Below, piece by piece: positions 54,955 through 63,289 of a stretch of DNA of 64,000 nucleotides. A model generated the notes under the pieces. That model had not been told where the DNA came from and searched no databases. It saw nothing but the letters and a program-made list of their open reading frames with translations. Source of the DNA: Sporosarcina aquimarina (GTDB lineage: Bacteria; Bacillota; Bacilli; Bacillales_A; Planococcaceae); contig NZ_JACLBZ010000010.1 of assembly GCF_019748715.1 (NCBI RefSeq), forward strand, positions 1 to 64,000. Reading direction: 5' to 3'. Position 1 is the stretch's first letter, and the number at the start of each line of letters is the position of its first letter. The translations under genes were made by a program, and so were the position numbers.

Positions 54955-55086
54955 GTGCCTTCCACATTCAGTCCGAATAAGGCTATTACAAGAGGGCAGG
55001 CGACGAAAATGATCAAAGGTACTGAAGATGTAAAGCCGAATAATATCGTGATGAGAGGACGGGCAAATGTTGGACATGTATTTTGA
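54955..55086 (+). pseudogene. SLH-domain fragment
   Basis: The frame around 54961 reads STFSPNKAITRGQATKMIKG then TEDVKP, ending at 55086. It matches the SLH unit TTFSPNASITRGQAAKMLAA in the protein at 30023-31186. There is no start or signal sequence. The rest of 54778-55348 has nothing supportable. Confidence 0.55.
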
Positions 55087-55348
55087 CAGGTATCGATATC
55101 GCTGTGAAGCAGATCGGTTTAATAATAAATGTATGGGTGAGGGTATCTGTGATGCCGGATCATTAAGAACTATTTGCTGACCATCATAGATGGTTTTGCG
55201 ATTGAGACCTATAATTAACACCTTGTGCTGAAAGTGTCCACTTCCTTGACAAGCTACGTCTATAAAAACGATTTGGGATCAGAAGTTTTTTTTATGTTTC
55301 ATAGATAATAGAGAGGATTTGCTATGACGTAATAAAGAGACTCTTTTG

Positions 55349-55370
55349 CAACATTAAATTCTGAATGTTG
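55349..55370. promoter_or_regulatory. Candidate enhancer-binding site
   Basis: CAACATT (55349-55355) and AATGTTG (55364-55370) form a perfect inverted repeat with 8-bp spacer, about 165 bp upstream of the -24 element. This is the usual distance and form of an upstream activating sequence for a sigma-54 activator. The activator gene is not in the window. Confidence 0.45.
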
Positions 55371-55534
55371 TCTTGCACAGATGCCTAAAGTGCGACATCG
55401 TCCATAGTTTTCCGAGAAAATATTGAGTCATTTTTAAACGATTCGCTTACTTTGTCGATTCAAATTAGACTCAAGTATAATGTTGTTTTTTATACATAAT
55501 GGTAAACAGGTTTATTTTATCAGTCTTTTCGTAA

Positions 55535-55550
55535 TGGCACGAATATTGCA
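55535..55550 (+). promoter_or_regulatory. Sigma-54 (SigL) promoter
   Basis: TGGCAC (55535-55540), 5 bp, TTGCA (55546-55550) match the -24/-12 consensus TGGCAC-N5-TTGC(A/T) exactly. The BCCT gene start is 75 bp downstream with ggagatgag as ribosome binding site. No competing sigma-A promoter of similar quality is seen. Confidence 0.8.
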
Positions 55551-55624
55551 TTAATAATTAATGGAGGCGCTTTCAAATTATTAGATATACCCGACAAAAA
55601 AACACATGATCAGGAGATGAGAAT

Positions 55625-57202
55625 ATGACATCAAAGTATGTCGACCGAGGAAATATTATAAAAGTCCGTAGTTCAAGAAAGCCTAAAGTCTTTACACCTA
55701 TTTTTATCATCTCAGCATCGATTACTGCATTTTTTTCGATTTTTTCATTAGTAAACCCTGTTGCACTTGCAAAAGTTATGACGTTTATACAGACGATATT
55801 TGCTACGCAGTATGGATGGATGGCTATGTTAATACCCATTCTTTGTATGGGATTTTTAGTTGCAATAGGAGTTTCCAAATATGGGAAAATTGTAATTGGT
55901 GGTCAGGACGCAAAGCCGGATTATAATATTTTTTCGTGGCTTGCAATGTTATTCACTTCATCTATCGGAATAGGAATCATTTACTTTGGAGTGAATGAGC
56001 CACTCTATGCGTACTATTTATCACCCAGCAGTACAGAGGCTCCAAATCAAATGGTAGCAGCACGGGAAGCGATGGGTACCGCTCTCTATCATTGGGGTAT
56101 TTCGGTTTGGGCAATATTTAGTGTGGCGGGGCTAATTATGGCTTACTTTGTATCAAAACATAAAATACGATATTTACCTGGAGATGTTATTGAGAAGAGT
56201 TTTGGAAATCGTAAGTGGGTGCCATTAACCAAAAACATTATGAATGTTTTGGCTGTTGTATGTTCAGCAATGACAATTGCTGCCACGATCGGACTGGGAA
56301 GTGTGCAAATATCTACGGGGATTAATCAAGTGGGCAATCTTAATGCATCACTGACTGGGATCCTGCCTTATATCGTATTATTTATTCTATTATCTGTATG
56401 TATTTTTGCTGCAACTACCAAGAAAGCCGGTAAGGGAATGCAGGTGTTGGGCGATTGGAATGTCTATTTAGCGATAGCTATTTTAATCTTTGGTATGTTA
56501 TTTGGACCAACACGCTATATTATAAATCAGGCTGTCCAATTAACCGGAACATATATCGCACAGCTTATACCAAGAAACTTTGACATGTTTTTATTTAGTA
56601 ACGACCTGACGTATTCGACGACATGGGATGTCGCAAATAATATGTGGTGGATTTCATGGACCCCATTTATGGGTGTCTTCATAGCATCCATTTCAAAAGG
56701 ACGGACAGTTCGACAATTCGCTTTTGCCACAATGACCATCCCTGTACTATTTATGCTATTATGGCATTCTACTTTCGGCGGGATTGCTTTACTGGATGCA
56801 GTTTTAGGTACTGGTGATATCGCGAAAAATGCAATGGAGAGTCCAGAAGTTACGTTTTTCGCCATTTTAGCGACTATGCCTTGGAGTAAGTTAACGTTTA
56901 TTGCCACAATTATCCTGCTGATCATGTTCATTTCAACAACTGTAACGAGTGCAGCCTTGTCATTAGCAAGAATGACTGATTATGAAGGGAAAGAAGCGTC
57001 TCGCGTTCGAAGCTCTGTATGGGTCATTCTTATGGGGATTATCGCCTTAACGGGTATATTCGCTACTACGCTTGGCGGCAATGATGCGTTAAATGCAGTA
57101 AAGTCTTTAGCTACAACCTTATCTTATCCGTATATATTTTTCTTTATAATAATGATGACTGGATTTATTAAACAACTAATGAAAGATAAGCCTCAAGTAT
57201 AA
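55625..57202 (+). CDS. BCCT-family betaine/carnitine/choline-type transporter
   Basis: A 525-residue transporter with 12 membrane segments. The BCCT signature MWWISWTPFMGVFIASIS is in place; FTSSIGIGIIYFGVNEPLY gives the glycine-rich stretch and PLYAYY the aromatic box region. The substrate is a quaternary amine or betaine-like compound. Transcription from a SigL promoter suggests catabolic uptake of an amine or amino acid derivative rather than osmoprotection. Neighbours downstream are a small membrane peptide and an esterase. Confidence 0.88.
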   Translation: MTSKYVDRGNIIKVRSSRKPKVFTPIFIISASITAFFSIFSLVNPVALAKVMTFIQTIFATQYGWMAMLIPILCMGFLVAIGVSKYGKIVIGGQDAKPDYNIFSWLAMLFTSSIGIGIIYFGVNEPLYAYYLSPSSTEAPNQMVAAREAMGTALYHWGISVWAIFSVAGLIMAYFVSKHKIRYLPGDVIEKSFGNRKWVPLTKNIMNVLAVVCSAMTIAATIGLGSVQISTGINQVGNLNASLTGILPYIVLFILLSVCIFAATTKKAGKGMQVLGDWNVYLAIAILIFGMLFGPTRYIINQAVQLTGTYIAQLIPRNFDMFLFSNDLTYSTTWDVANNMWWISWTPFMGVFIASISKGRTVRQFAFATMTIPVLFMLLWHSTFGGIALLDAVLGTGDIAKNAMESPEVTFFAILATMPWSKLTFIATIILLIMFISTTVTSAALSLARMTDYEGKEASRVRSSVWVILMGIIALTGIFATTLGGNDALNAVKSLATTLSYPYIFFFIIMMTGFIKQLMKDKPQV

Positions 57203-57228
57203 ATTTCAAGTAAGGGAGATGTACGTTA

Positions 57229-57378
57229 ATGGAGATCTATTATTTACAGGGTTGGGCTCTTTTCGCAGAAAAAATATTGCAAGTCGGAATGTTGCTTTTT
57301 ATTATCTGGAATGTAAAACTATTAATCCTCGAAAAGAATACTAGTACAAAGGGAGAAGGCGTAAATGGAAACGAATAA
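57229..57378 (+). CDS. Small membrane protein, 49 residues
   Basis: MEIYYLQGWALFAEKILQVG then MLLFIIWNVKLLIL forms one membrane helix with a polar tail. agggagatg 8 bases upstream is a good ribosome binding site. Its end overlaps the start of the esterase gene by 14 bp, in another frame, so it is part of the operon. It could be an accessory subunit of the BCCT transporter; not described as far as I know. Confidence 0.6.
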   Translation: MEIYYLQGWALFAEKILQVGMLLFIIWNVKLLILEKNTSTKGEGVNGNE

Positions 57379-58336
57379 ATTAAATGCTGTAGCTAGGATG
57401 TCTCCTCCAATGCTTGAGACATTCTACAAACAAAATGAACTCGCGAAAGAAGCATTTTCAACAGATGTCACCTATACTGAAATGCGTGAAAATTATATAA
57501 ATGAAAGAAAATATTGGAATGAGGGTGGACCTGAGCCAGAAAGAGTTCTTAATAAAGAAATAGATGGACCACACGGTTTACTGGACATTCGCTTCCATTA
57601 CCCGAGGAAAAGAACTGGAAAAGGGGCCATTGTGTATATTCATGGCGGTGGATTCGTAGTAGGTAATCTGGATACCCATAGCAAGATAATGCGCTTACTG
57701 ATGGAAGAAACAGAATCAGTTGTAATAGGAATTGATTATCATCTGGCCCCAGAACATAAATATCCGGTACAAATCGAGGAATGTGCTTTTTTATTAGAAT
57801 GGTTAAGAAAATATGCAGATGAATATGATATTGATCAAGATAATATTGCGATCGCCGGAGATTCCGGCGGTGCCAATTTAGCATTGGCAACATCTCTATA
57901 TTTAAGAGATCAACAGAAAGATATTTCATTTTTACGGTGTTTACTTTTATATTACGGTAGTTATGGGCTGACTGATTCGAAATCCAGAAGGCTGTACGGA
58001 GGAAATTATGACGGATTAAGTCAAAAAGATTTAACAACGTATTCAAATCTGTATATTGGGAATCGCCATCCAGATCTTCGTTATTTTGATTGTTTCTCAA
58101 ACGATTTGACGAAGGACGTCCCTCCTTGTTACATCGCTTGCGGGCAGTTAGATCCACTCCTGGATGATAGTTTATTATTATATGACCTATTGGTAAATAA
58201 CAACATTAAGGCTGAGTATGATGAATTTAGTGGAGTGATACATGCGTTCCTACACTTTTCACGAAGCCTTCCGGTAGCTATAAAAGCTATACAAAATGGT
58301 GCGAATTTCTATAAGTCTTCAGTTAAAGTGACATAA
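57365..58336 (+). CDS. Alpha/beta hydrolase, HSL-type esterase
   Basis: A 323-residue esterase. Oxyanion HGGG is at 93-96. The nucleophile is S167 in GDSGG, with D263 (QLDPLLDD) and H293 (VIHAFLHF). No signal peptide, so cytoplasmic. In an operon with a quaternary-amine-type carrier it may cleave an ester of the imported compound, for example an acyl-carnitine or betaine ester. Substrate is inferred. Confidence 0.9.
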   Translation: METNKLNAVARMSPPMLETFYKQNELAKEAFSTDVTYTEMRENYINERKYWNEGGPEPERVLNKEIDGPHGLLDIRFHYPRKRTGKGAIVYIHGGGFVVGNLDTHSKIMRLLMEETESVVIGIDYHLAPEHKYPVQIEECAFLLEWLRKYADEYDIDQDNIAIAGDSGGANLALATSLYLRDQQKDISFLRCLLLYYGSYGLTDSKSRRLYGGNYDGLSQKDLTTYSNLYIGNRHPDLRYFDCFSNDLTKDVPPCYIACGQLDPLLDDSLLLYDLLVNNNIKAEYDEFSGVIHAFLHFSRSLPVAIKAIQNGANFYKSSVKVT

Positions 58337-58356
58337 TATTGGCTAATTTAAGAACT

Positions 58357-58396
58357 CACTAAAAAGCATATTGGCTTCTTAGTGGGATGCTTTTTT
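58357..58396 (+). terminator. Terminator of the BCCT-esterase operon
   Basis: CACTAAAAAGC (58357-58367) pairs with GCTTCTTAGTG (58374-58384), followed by T6 at 58391. It ends the operon 20 bp after the esterase stop. Confidence 0.55.
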
Positions 58397-58606
58397 AAAA
58401 CAGGAGTCTGTCCAGAGTGAAAGATATCTGTGTGACAAACATTCAAGCGCTGAGTAGCTTTTTGGATATTATTGGTTAGTATATGTTGATTTCGGGAGCC
58501 AGGCATCCTAAAGTCTGTCTGAAGGTTGTGTGGAGATCGAAAGTTGCTTGTGAAGTTGCCTAAGTGTTGTAGATTTCTTTAAATAATATATTTTTTTGGA
58601 ATATAT

Positions 58607-58648
58607 AAGGGGGGCATTTTTGTGAAATAACAAAAATGCCCCCCCTTT
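58607..58648. terminator. Bidirectional terminator
   Basis: GGGGGGCATTTTTGT (58609-58623) pairs with ACAAAAATGCCCCCC (58630-58644), one of the strongest stems in the window. It ends the minus-strand DUF4097 operon. The stretch 58397-58606 has no gene. Confidence 0.75.
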
Positions 58649-58664
58649 GTATGTTTTAGCTTTG

Positions 58665-59519
58665 TTAACGTTTTCCCACTGTGATATTTCCATTTTTCGA
58701 AGAAAGATTGATAGGGATTTCACCTTTTCCAAATACAGCATGTGATTTTTTTTCATTGAAAATCGTGCTATTCCCATTAGCGGCTTCTGCAATGATTGTC
58801 GCATTTGTAGGCGTGTTTGCCGTTTGAATATCGATGCGTCCATTGTCTGTAATCAATTCAGTTGGGTCATCGAGTGAATCTGTCTTTACCTCAATTCGCC
58901 CGTTATTCGCTTGTACAGTAAGTTTCCCTTTTACGTCTTCCAGCTTCGTCTTTCCGTTATCCGAGCGAACTGAAATCGAATCGGCTGACGTGTCTTTAAG
59001 CGCAATCAGACCATTATTTGATTGTACCTTGAGTGTAGTATTTGTTAAACTTGTCGCTTTTACTTTTCCGTTATCTGATTCCAACGTCATATAATCTGCG
59101 TTTACGTCTCTCACGTCAACGGTTCCATTATCGCTTTGAATTCGTAGCGAGTCATAATCCTTGTGAGGTATGTGTACTTTCAGGATAGTTGGCTTTAACC
59201 CGAAATTGACTGAGATCAGCTTCTGTTTCTTCTTTTTAAGTACAATGACCAAACTAGAATCCTTTACCATAGCGGATACATCGTTCTTTATATCGTGTCC
59301 CGAAGCTTCGATAAAAGCCTTTGATCCGTCTGTTGGAACTAGTTCAACTTGACCGTCATCGGCGTTGATATCGATGCTTGTAAAGTTATCATCTTGAATA
59401 GTGAATTCCTGGGTAACCGCCTTTGGCTTTTGGATAAGCTGATAGGTGATGAGACTCCCTACGATACCAACTAGCAGAAGAAGAGAAGCAATTATCGATA
59501 GTCCTTTAATGTTCAACAT
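58665..59519 (-). CDS. DUF4097-family membrane-anchored beta-repeat protein
   Basis: A 284-residue protein. One N-terminal membrane helix (GLSIIASLLLLVGIVGSLIT) is followed by an extracellular right-handed beta-repeat domain with a DNG repeat (SDNGTVDV, SDNGKVKA, SNNGLIAL, SDNGKTKL, NNGRIEV, DNGRIDI), spaced about 20 residues. This is the DUF4097/YvlB pattern, linked to envelope stress. The start overlaps the DUF1700 gene by 14 bp. Confidence 0.85.
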   Translation of the reverse strand: MLNIKGLSIIASLLLLVGIVGSLITYQLIQKPKAVTQEFTIQDDNFTSIDINADDGQVELVPTDGSKAFIEASGHDIKNDVSAMVKDSSLVIVLKKKKQKLISVNFGLKPTILKVHIPHKDYDSLRIQSDNGTVDVRDVNADYMTLESDNGKVKATSLTNTTLKVQSNNGLIALKDTSADSISVRSDNGKTKLEDVKGKLTVQANNGRIEVKTDSLDDPTELITDNGRIDIQTANTPTNATIIAEAANGNSTIFNEKKSHAVFGKGEIPINLSSKNGNITVGKR

Positions 59520-60072
59520 GCGTTAAGCCCCCTTTGACGAGTTTCCCATTAAATTTCATATAGCGTATAAACCCATTCATAAAGTACTTCGTGGCGTATA
59601 ACATTCCGATTGAGATAAAGAGACCGAGTCCGCACAAGGCGAGTGAGTTAAATAAGTCGAACAACTCAAATGTACCAGGAGCTAGAATGGGGTTTAGCAA
59701 AATAAGAAGAGGTGCCGCAGTGAATCCAATGCCTGTGACCCAACCAGACACAATCAAGGCGACCAATGCGATAAATGGTCCAAGTACAATAATCAGGTTA
59801 AAGAAACCTAAACCAATAACTGCCCATATAGCTCGCAATAGATTTCCCGTGCTGCCGGTTGTTTCTGCTTTTTCAAGGTGGTACGCAGCAGATAACTCTT
59901 TTCCTATTGTTTTTGGAGAACCAAGGGAGGTTGCAATATGCTCTTCAGATTTTCCGTCTAACTGCCCAATTGCAAAGTATTCTTCGTAGTCCTGCAAAAT
60001 TTCTTGTCGTTCTTCGTGTGGGAGTTTTGTTAAATTATTCTTTAGATGAGTAAAAAATTTTTTCTTATTCAT
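59506..60072 (-). CDS. DUF1700-family membrane protein
   Basis: A 188-residue protein. The N-terminal HAAS/DUF1700 domain (FTHLKNNLTKLPHEERQEIL and DYEEYFAIGQ) precedes about four membrane segments. It is nearly always paired with PadR regulators and DUF4097 proteins, as here. It probably interacts with the regulator or controls the envelope response; the mechanism is not known. Confidence 0.85.
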   Translation of the reverse strand: MNKKKFFTHLKNNLTKLPHEERQEILQDYEEYFAIGQLDGKSEEHIATSLGSPKTIGKELSAAYHLEKAETTGSTGNLLRAIWAVIGLGFFNLIIVLGPFIALVALIVSGWVTGIGFTAAPLLILLNPILAPGTFELFDLFNSLALCGLGLFISIGMLYATKYFMNGFIRYMKFNGKLVKGGLTHVEH

Positions 60073-60148
60073 TTTACTACTCCTTTTTTTTCGTTTGCTA
60101 ACCGACTATGATCATATGATTGAAATCCGTTCATTCTCCAGTTTTCAG

Positions 60149-60469
60149 TCATTCCTGTACACCCTCCTTGATTAATGCATTCACTCCATCCGTGAAAGTC
60201 CGCCACTCGGCCAATTGTTCATGAAGATACGCACGACCTGCATCTGTCAATTTGTAATATTTGCGAGGAGGGCCTTCTGACGATTCTTGCAAATACGTCG
60301 TAAAATAGCCTTCCTTCGTTAAACGACGGAGCAGGGGGTAAACCGATCCTTCCGAAATGGAAATTTGATCCGAAATCTTCTGCACAAGCTCATAACCATA
60401 TCGATCCTGCTTATCAAGTAAGACAAGCACACATAAATTTAGGACACCTTTTTTGAATTGTACATTCAT
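60149..60469 (-). CDS. PadR-family transcription regulator
   Basis: A 106-residue PadR protein. The start at 60469 ([18 protein letters not shown]) has ggaaggaga upstream; the longer frame lacks one. [26 protein letters not shown] is the winged-helix recognition region. It is the first gene of the three-gene envelope operon, 76 bp before DUF1700, and probably self-regulates. Confidence 0.88.
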   Translation of the reverse strand: MNVQFKKGVLNLCVLVLLDKQDRYGYELVQKISDQISISEGSVYPLLRRLTKEGYFTTYLQESSEGPPRKYYKLTDAGRAYLHEQLAEWRTFTDGVNALIKEGVQE

Positions 60470-60781
60470 TCCAATTAATCTCCTTCCGCTAGTGATCAAT
60501 GAATAGTACTGTCTTTTGCTAAGTACTTGGTAACAGTAATATATCATATGGTATTGTTCATAGCAAGGTACCGATTAAGAAAGTATATGAATGTCTGTTA
60601 ACATAAATTCTGAACTAATCAAAAAGGGAGTTATCTTTCTCTGTAAGTATCATTTATCCATAAAAAAATGTTTGGTTTTCGCAGATCTTTTGTTGTGTCA
60701 AAAAAGTTTTCACAACATGAAACTATTACTGAAAAACTCCGTCTATACGATACTTACATAGTAAAAGTAGGAGGGATCCCA
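60470..60781. other. Gene-free divergent promoter region
   Basis: The stretch between padR and the second SLH gene holds both promoters in opposite directions; no strong consensus is visible. An in-frame extension of the SLH gene to 60668 has no signal sequence or ribosome binding site. Confidence 0.35.
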
Positions 60782-61885
60782 ATGAATAAAAACAAGCTAT
60801 TCCATCTTATATTAGCCGCAACAGTTGCTGTTCCTACCATCTTGGTACCGATACAGGCAGAAGCAGAAGTGGTTAGTCCGTTTAAGGATGTATCCAAAAA
60901 CAGTCCGTATCTTGAGATCATTCATGAAATGCGCGATCAGCAAATTATCAGTGGTTATGCTAATGGGGAATTCAGGCCGAGTGAGGTTATCTCCCGAAAA
61001 CATGCGGCTGCGCTCGTTAACCGTACAGTGAAATTGCCTGTCGTCGAAAAGTTTGTTCCATTTAAGGATGTATCTGCAAAGAATACTTTTTTTTATGATA
61101 TAAAAAAATTGCAGCAAGCAGGGATTTTTGAACCGGACGCAAAAGGCAATTTTTATCCGAATCAACCAATCACCCGTGCAGAGATGGCGAAGGTGTTGAC
61201 CGCTGCGTTTGATCTAAAAGTGAAAGTGGATTTGGATTTCGTGGATGTGCCGAGAACCCATCCTGCGAGCAAGTATATTAAGGCGCTTTATTCGAATGGC
61301 ATCACAACAGGTGATTTCGGAACGTTCAGTCCTGACCGACCGGTTACCAGAGTACATTATGCCGTATTTCTGCATCGTCTGCTGCATATGAACGATCCTG
61401 TTGATCCGAATGAACCGGCGCAGAAAATCCGCGGACAGTTTGCGAGGATTACTGAGCAGGAACTGAGAGAGCCCAATTTAATGGCTTTAACGATGCTTGG
61501 TATGCTTGAGCAGAAAATTACACACGACCCATCCGATTATCTGATTACAGAACCTACGAAAGATGGGTGGGCGACAGTTCAGATGTACATGGCAGGCCAT
61601 TCACTTGGACAAATGGCGAAAGAAAATATTCTTTATCTCAAGCGTTTTGTAAAGAATGGCTCTGAGCTGGAAGCGATTTTGGACGGATGGCTGCAAGGGG
61701 ATTTTTCAAAAATCAAAGAAGATTTTTTCACATTAAAAGCGATAGGAGATCCGGATTTCTTTAATTGCGCTGTATGTGAGCAAAAATTTGCCATGAATAT
61801 CCGGACAAAACGTGCAGAAGAAGACTTTGTGCGTGCCCTCTATGGTGAGGAAGGATTACAGAGGCACCGGACGCAATGGGAATAA
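60782..61885 (+). CDS. Secreted SLH-domain protein
   Basis: A 367-residue protein. The start at 60782 follows gtaggaggg. NKLFHLILAATVAVPTILVP and IQAEAE form a signal peptide. Three SLH units follow (FKDVSKNSPYLEII..ISGYANGEFRPS, FKDVSAKNTF..NFYPNQPITRAEM, FVDVPRTHPASKYI..GITTGDFGTFSPD). The last ~170 residues contain CAVCEQKF and are unassigned. It would be cell-wall bound. Confidence 0.88.
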   Translation: MNKNKLFHLILAATVAVPTILVPIQAEAEVVSPFKDVSKNSPYLEIIHEMRDQQIISGYANGEFRPSEVISRKHAAALVNRTVKLPVVEKFVPFKDVSAKNTFFYDIKKLQQAGIFEPDAKGNFYPNQPITRAEMAKVLTAAFDLKVKVDLDFVDVPRTHPASKYIKALYSNGITTGDFGTFSPDRPVTRVHYAVFLHRLLHMNDPVDPNEPAQKIRGQFARITEQELREPNLMALTMLGMLEQKITHDPSDYLITEPTKDGWATVQMYMAGHSLGQMAKENILYLKRFVKNGSELEAILDGWLQGDFSKIKEDFFTLKAIGDPDFFNCAVCEQKFAMNIRTKRAEEDFVRALYGEEGLQRHRTQWE

Positions 61886-61900
61886 AATAAGAATGAGCAG

Positions 61901-61927
61901 GGAACCGCATGCAGCCGGTTCTCTTTT
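61901..61927 (+). terminator. Terminator
   Basis: GAACCG (61902-61907) pairs with CGGTTC (61916-61921), loop of 8, followed by TCTTTTT. It ends the SLH gene. Confidence 0.5.
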
Positions 61928-62166
61928 TGGCTGGAGTTATCTGCGCATAAAACTCCCTGCAACGCTCCTTCAGGTAAGGATGAAGTGCAAAAACACTCAT
62001 GTTCGTTTGAATAAACTTTACAACTGTTGGGGTGAAGCAAGGATTGCTCAAACGACAGATTGCTTTTTCTGCAAACCTGCTAAAAATAAAGTCTGTACGT
62101 CATGCACTTCAACTTCAACATCAACTCGGATCTGATATTGAATTATGTCTCACACATTAACATGGT

Positions 62167-62433
62167 TTATTCAGATTTCAAGCTGATTAGAATAAGAACA
62201 ATTCCGGAAAACAGGCAAACCATCCGGGTCAATGAAATTTTCTCCGTCAGGCCGAATAAGGCGATTCCCGTAGTAATGATCAGTACAGTAGGACCGACGA
62301 GCGCCAGTAACGTGTTGATGTAAAAGGCTTTCTCTAAATCATTGAACTTGTACATAAAAAAGGCAGCCGTAATATCTATGCTTCCTGAGAAAATTCGCAG
62401 CAAAATAATCATAAGGAGAGATGTTTCGATCAC
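62167..62433 (-). CDS. yqhV: YqhV-like (DUF2619) membrane protein
   Basis: An 88-residue, three-helix membrane protein. LRIFSGSIDITAAFFMYKFN, NTLLALVGPTVLIITTGIAL and LVCLFSGIVLIL-like sequence agree with YqhV of B. subtilis. YqhV lies beside the spoIIIA operon there, so finding it away from that operon suggests a second copy or rearrangement. Function unknown. Confidence 0.7.
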   Translation of the reverse strand: MIETSLLMIILLRIFSGSIDITAAFFMYKFNDLEKAFYINTLLALVGPTVLIITTGIALFGLTEKISLTRMVCLFSGIVLILISLKSE

Positions 62434-62890
62434 ATTCTAAACCCCTTCCGTATTAGATAAAACTTACCTAATTGTATGTGGGCACATTGCTCTTTATCAT
62501 CATAATCTCACAGTGACATTGGGTTTGAATTTAAAATTTGGACATCTTCATGAGCATGTTCAAAAGCTGGTACGGTCAATGATTTTGAAGCGGAAGTTCA
62601 GGCTGGAAATTTGTCTAATACAGTGGAAATGAAACGGGTTCGTTTACATCTAGGAATAGTCTTTAAATTGGAGATGGGGGACCAGTTACTTTATTCAAGT
62701 TACAAGGAAAATGTGATGTGTCCATTAGAAAAAAAACATACTATTTGCTATTTTATCACATACATGTTATTCTTAAGAAGAATTATTTTTGTTCTTCTTT
62801 CAACCGAGAATATATTTTGTTTTTCGTCTAAGACATTTGAGCAAGGATAGTAACATATTGTGTGGATATCCGCACTAGGAGGCAACAACA
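62434..62890. other. Gene-free stretch before the cold-shock gene
   Basis: A plus-strand frame at 62611-62850 has no ribosome binding site and is hydrophobic by chance. The last ~100 bases probably contain the promoter and the 5' leader of csp. Nothing else is supported. Confidence 0.35.
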
Positions 62891-63091
62891 ATGGAACAAG
62901 GTAACGTTAAGTGGTTTAATGCAGAAAAAGGTTTTGGATTTATCGAGCGTGAAGCAGGAGAGGACGTATTCGTACATTTCTCAGCTATCCAAAGCGAAGG
63001 TTTCAAATCTTTAGACGAAGGTCAAAGTGTAACATTTGAAATTGAACAAGGACAACGTGGCCTACAAGCTACAAACGTTCAAAAAGCTTAA
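62891..63091 (+). CDS. csp: Cold-shock protein
   Basis: A 66-residue CSD protein. RNP1 is KGFGFIE (residues 16-22), RNP2 is VFVHF (26-30). It binds single-stranded RNA and DNA and acts as RNA chaperone. The ribosome binding site aggaggcaa is strong and a terminator follows directly, so it is monocistronic. Confidence 0.95.
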   Translation: MEQGNVKWFNAEKGFGFIEREAGEDVFVHFSAIQSEGFKSLDEGQSVTFEIEQGQRGLQATNVQKA

Positions 63092-63105
63092 TAATAGCTT
63101 GAAAA

Positions 63106-63132
63106 AGGCCCTACATGTAGGGTCTTTTTTTT
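63106..63132 (+). terminator. Terminator of csp
   Basis: CCCTACATGTAGGG (63109-63122) is a perfect palindromic stem followed by TCTTTTTTTT. Confidence 0.75.
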
Positions 63133-63289
63133 ATGTCCTTAAATTTGTTTTTATAAGTAGTTAACTATGTCACTTCGGCCGTTAACCTTCGCGAAAAGCC
63201 TTCATGATTGTTTGGGTAAAAGTGAATTTATAAACAAACAGAGTCGTTTCATGCCTAGGCATGCATTTCAAATGTCATCCGTTCTGTTG

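Noticed and set aside
62611..62850. Plus-strand 79-codon frame before csp
   Set aside because: No ribosome binding site, and the sequence is typical AT-rich intergenic translation.
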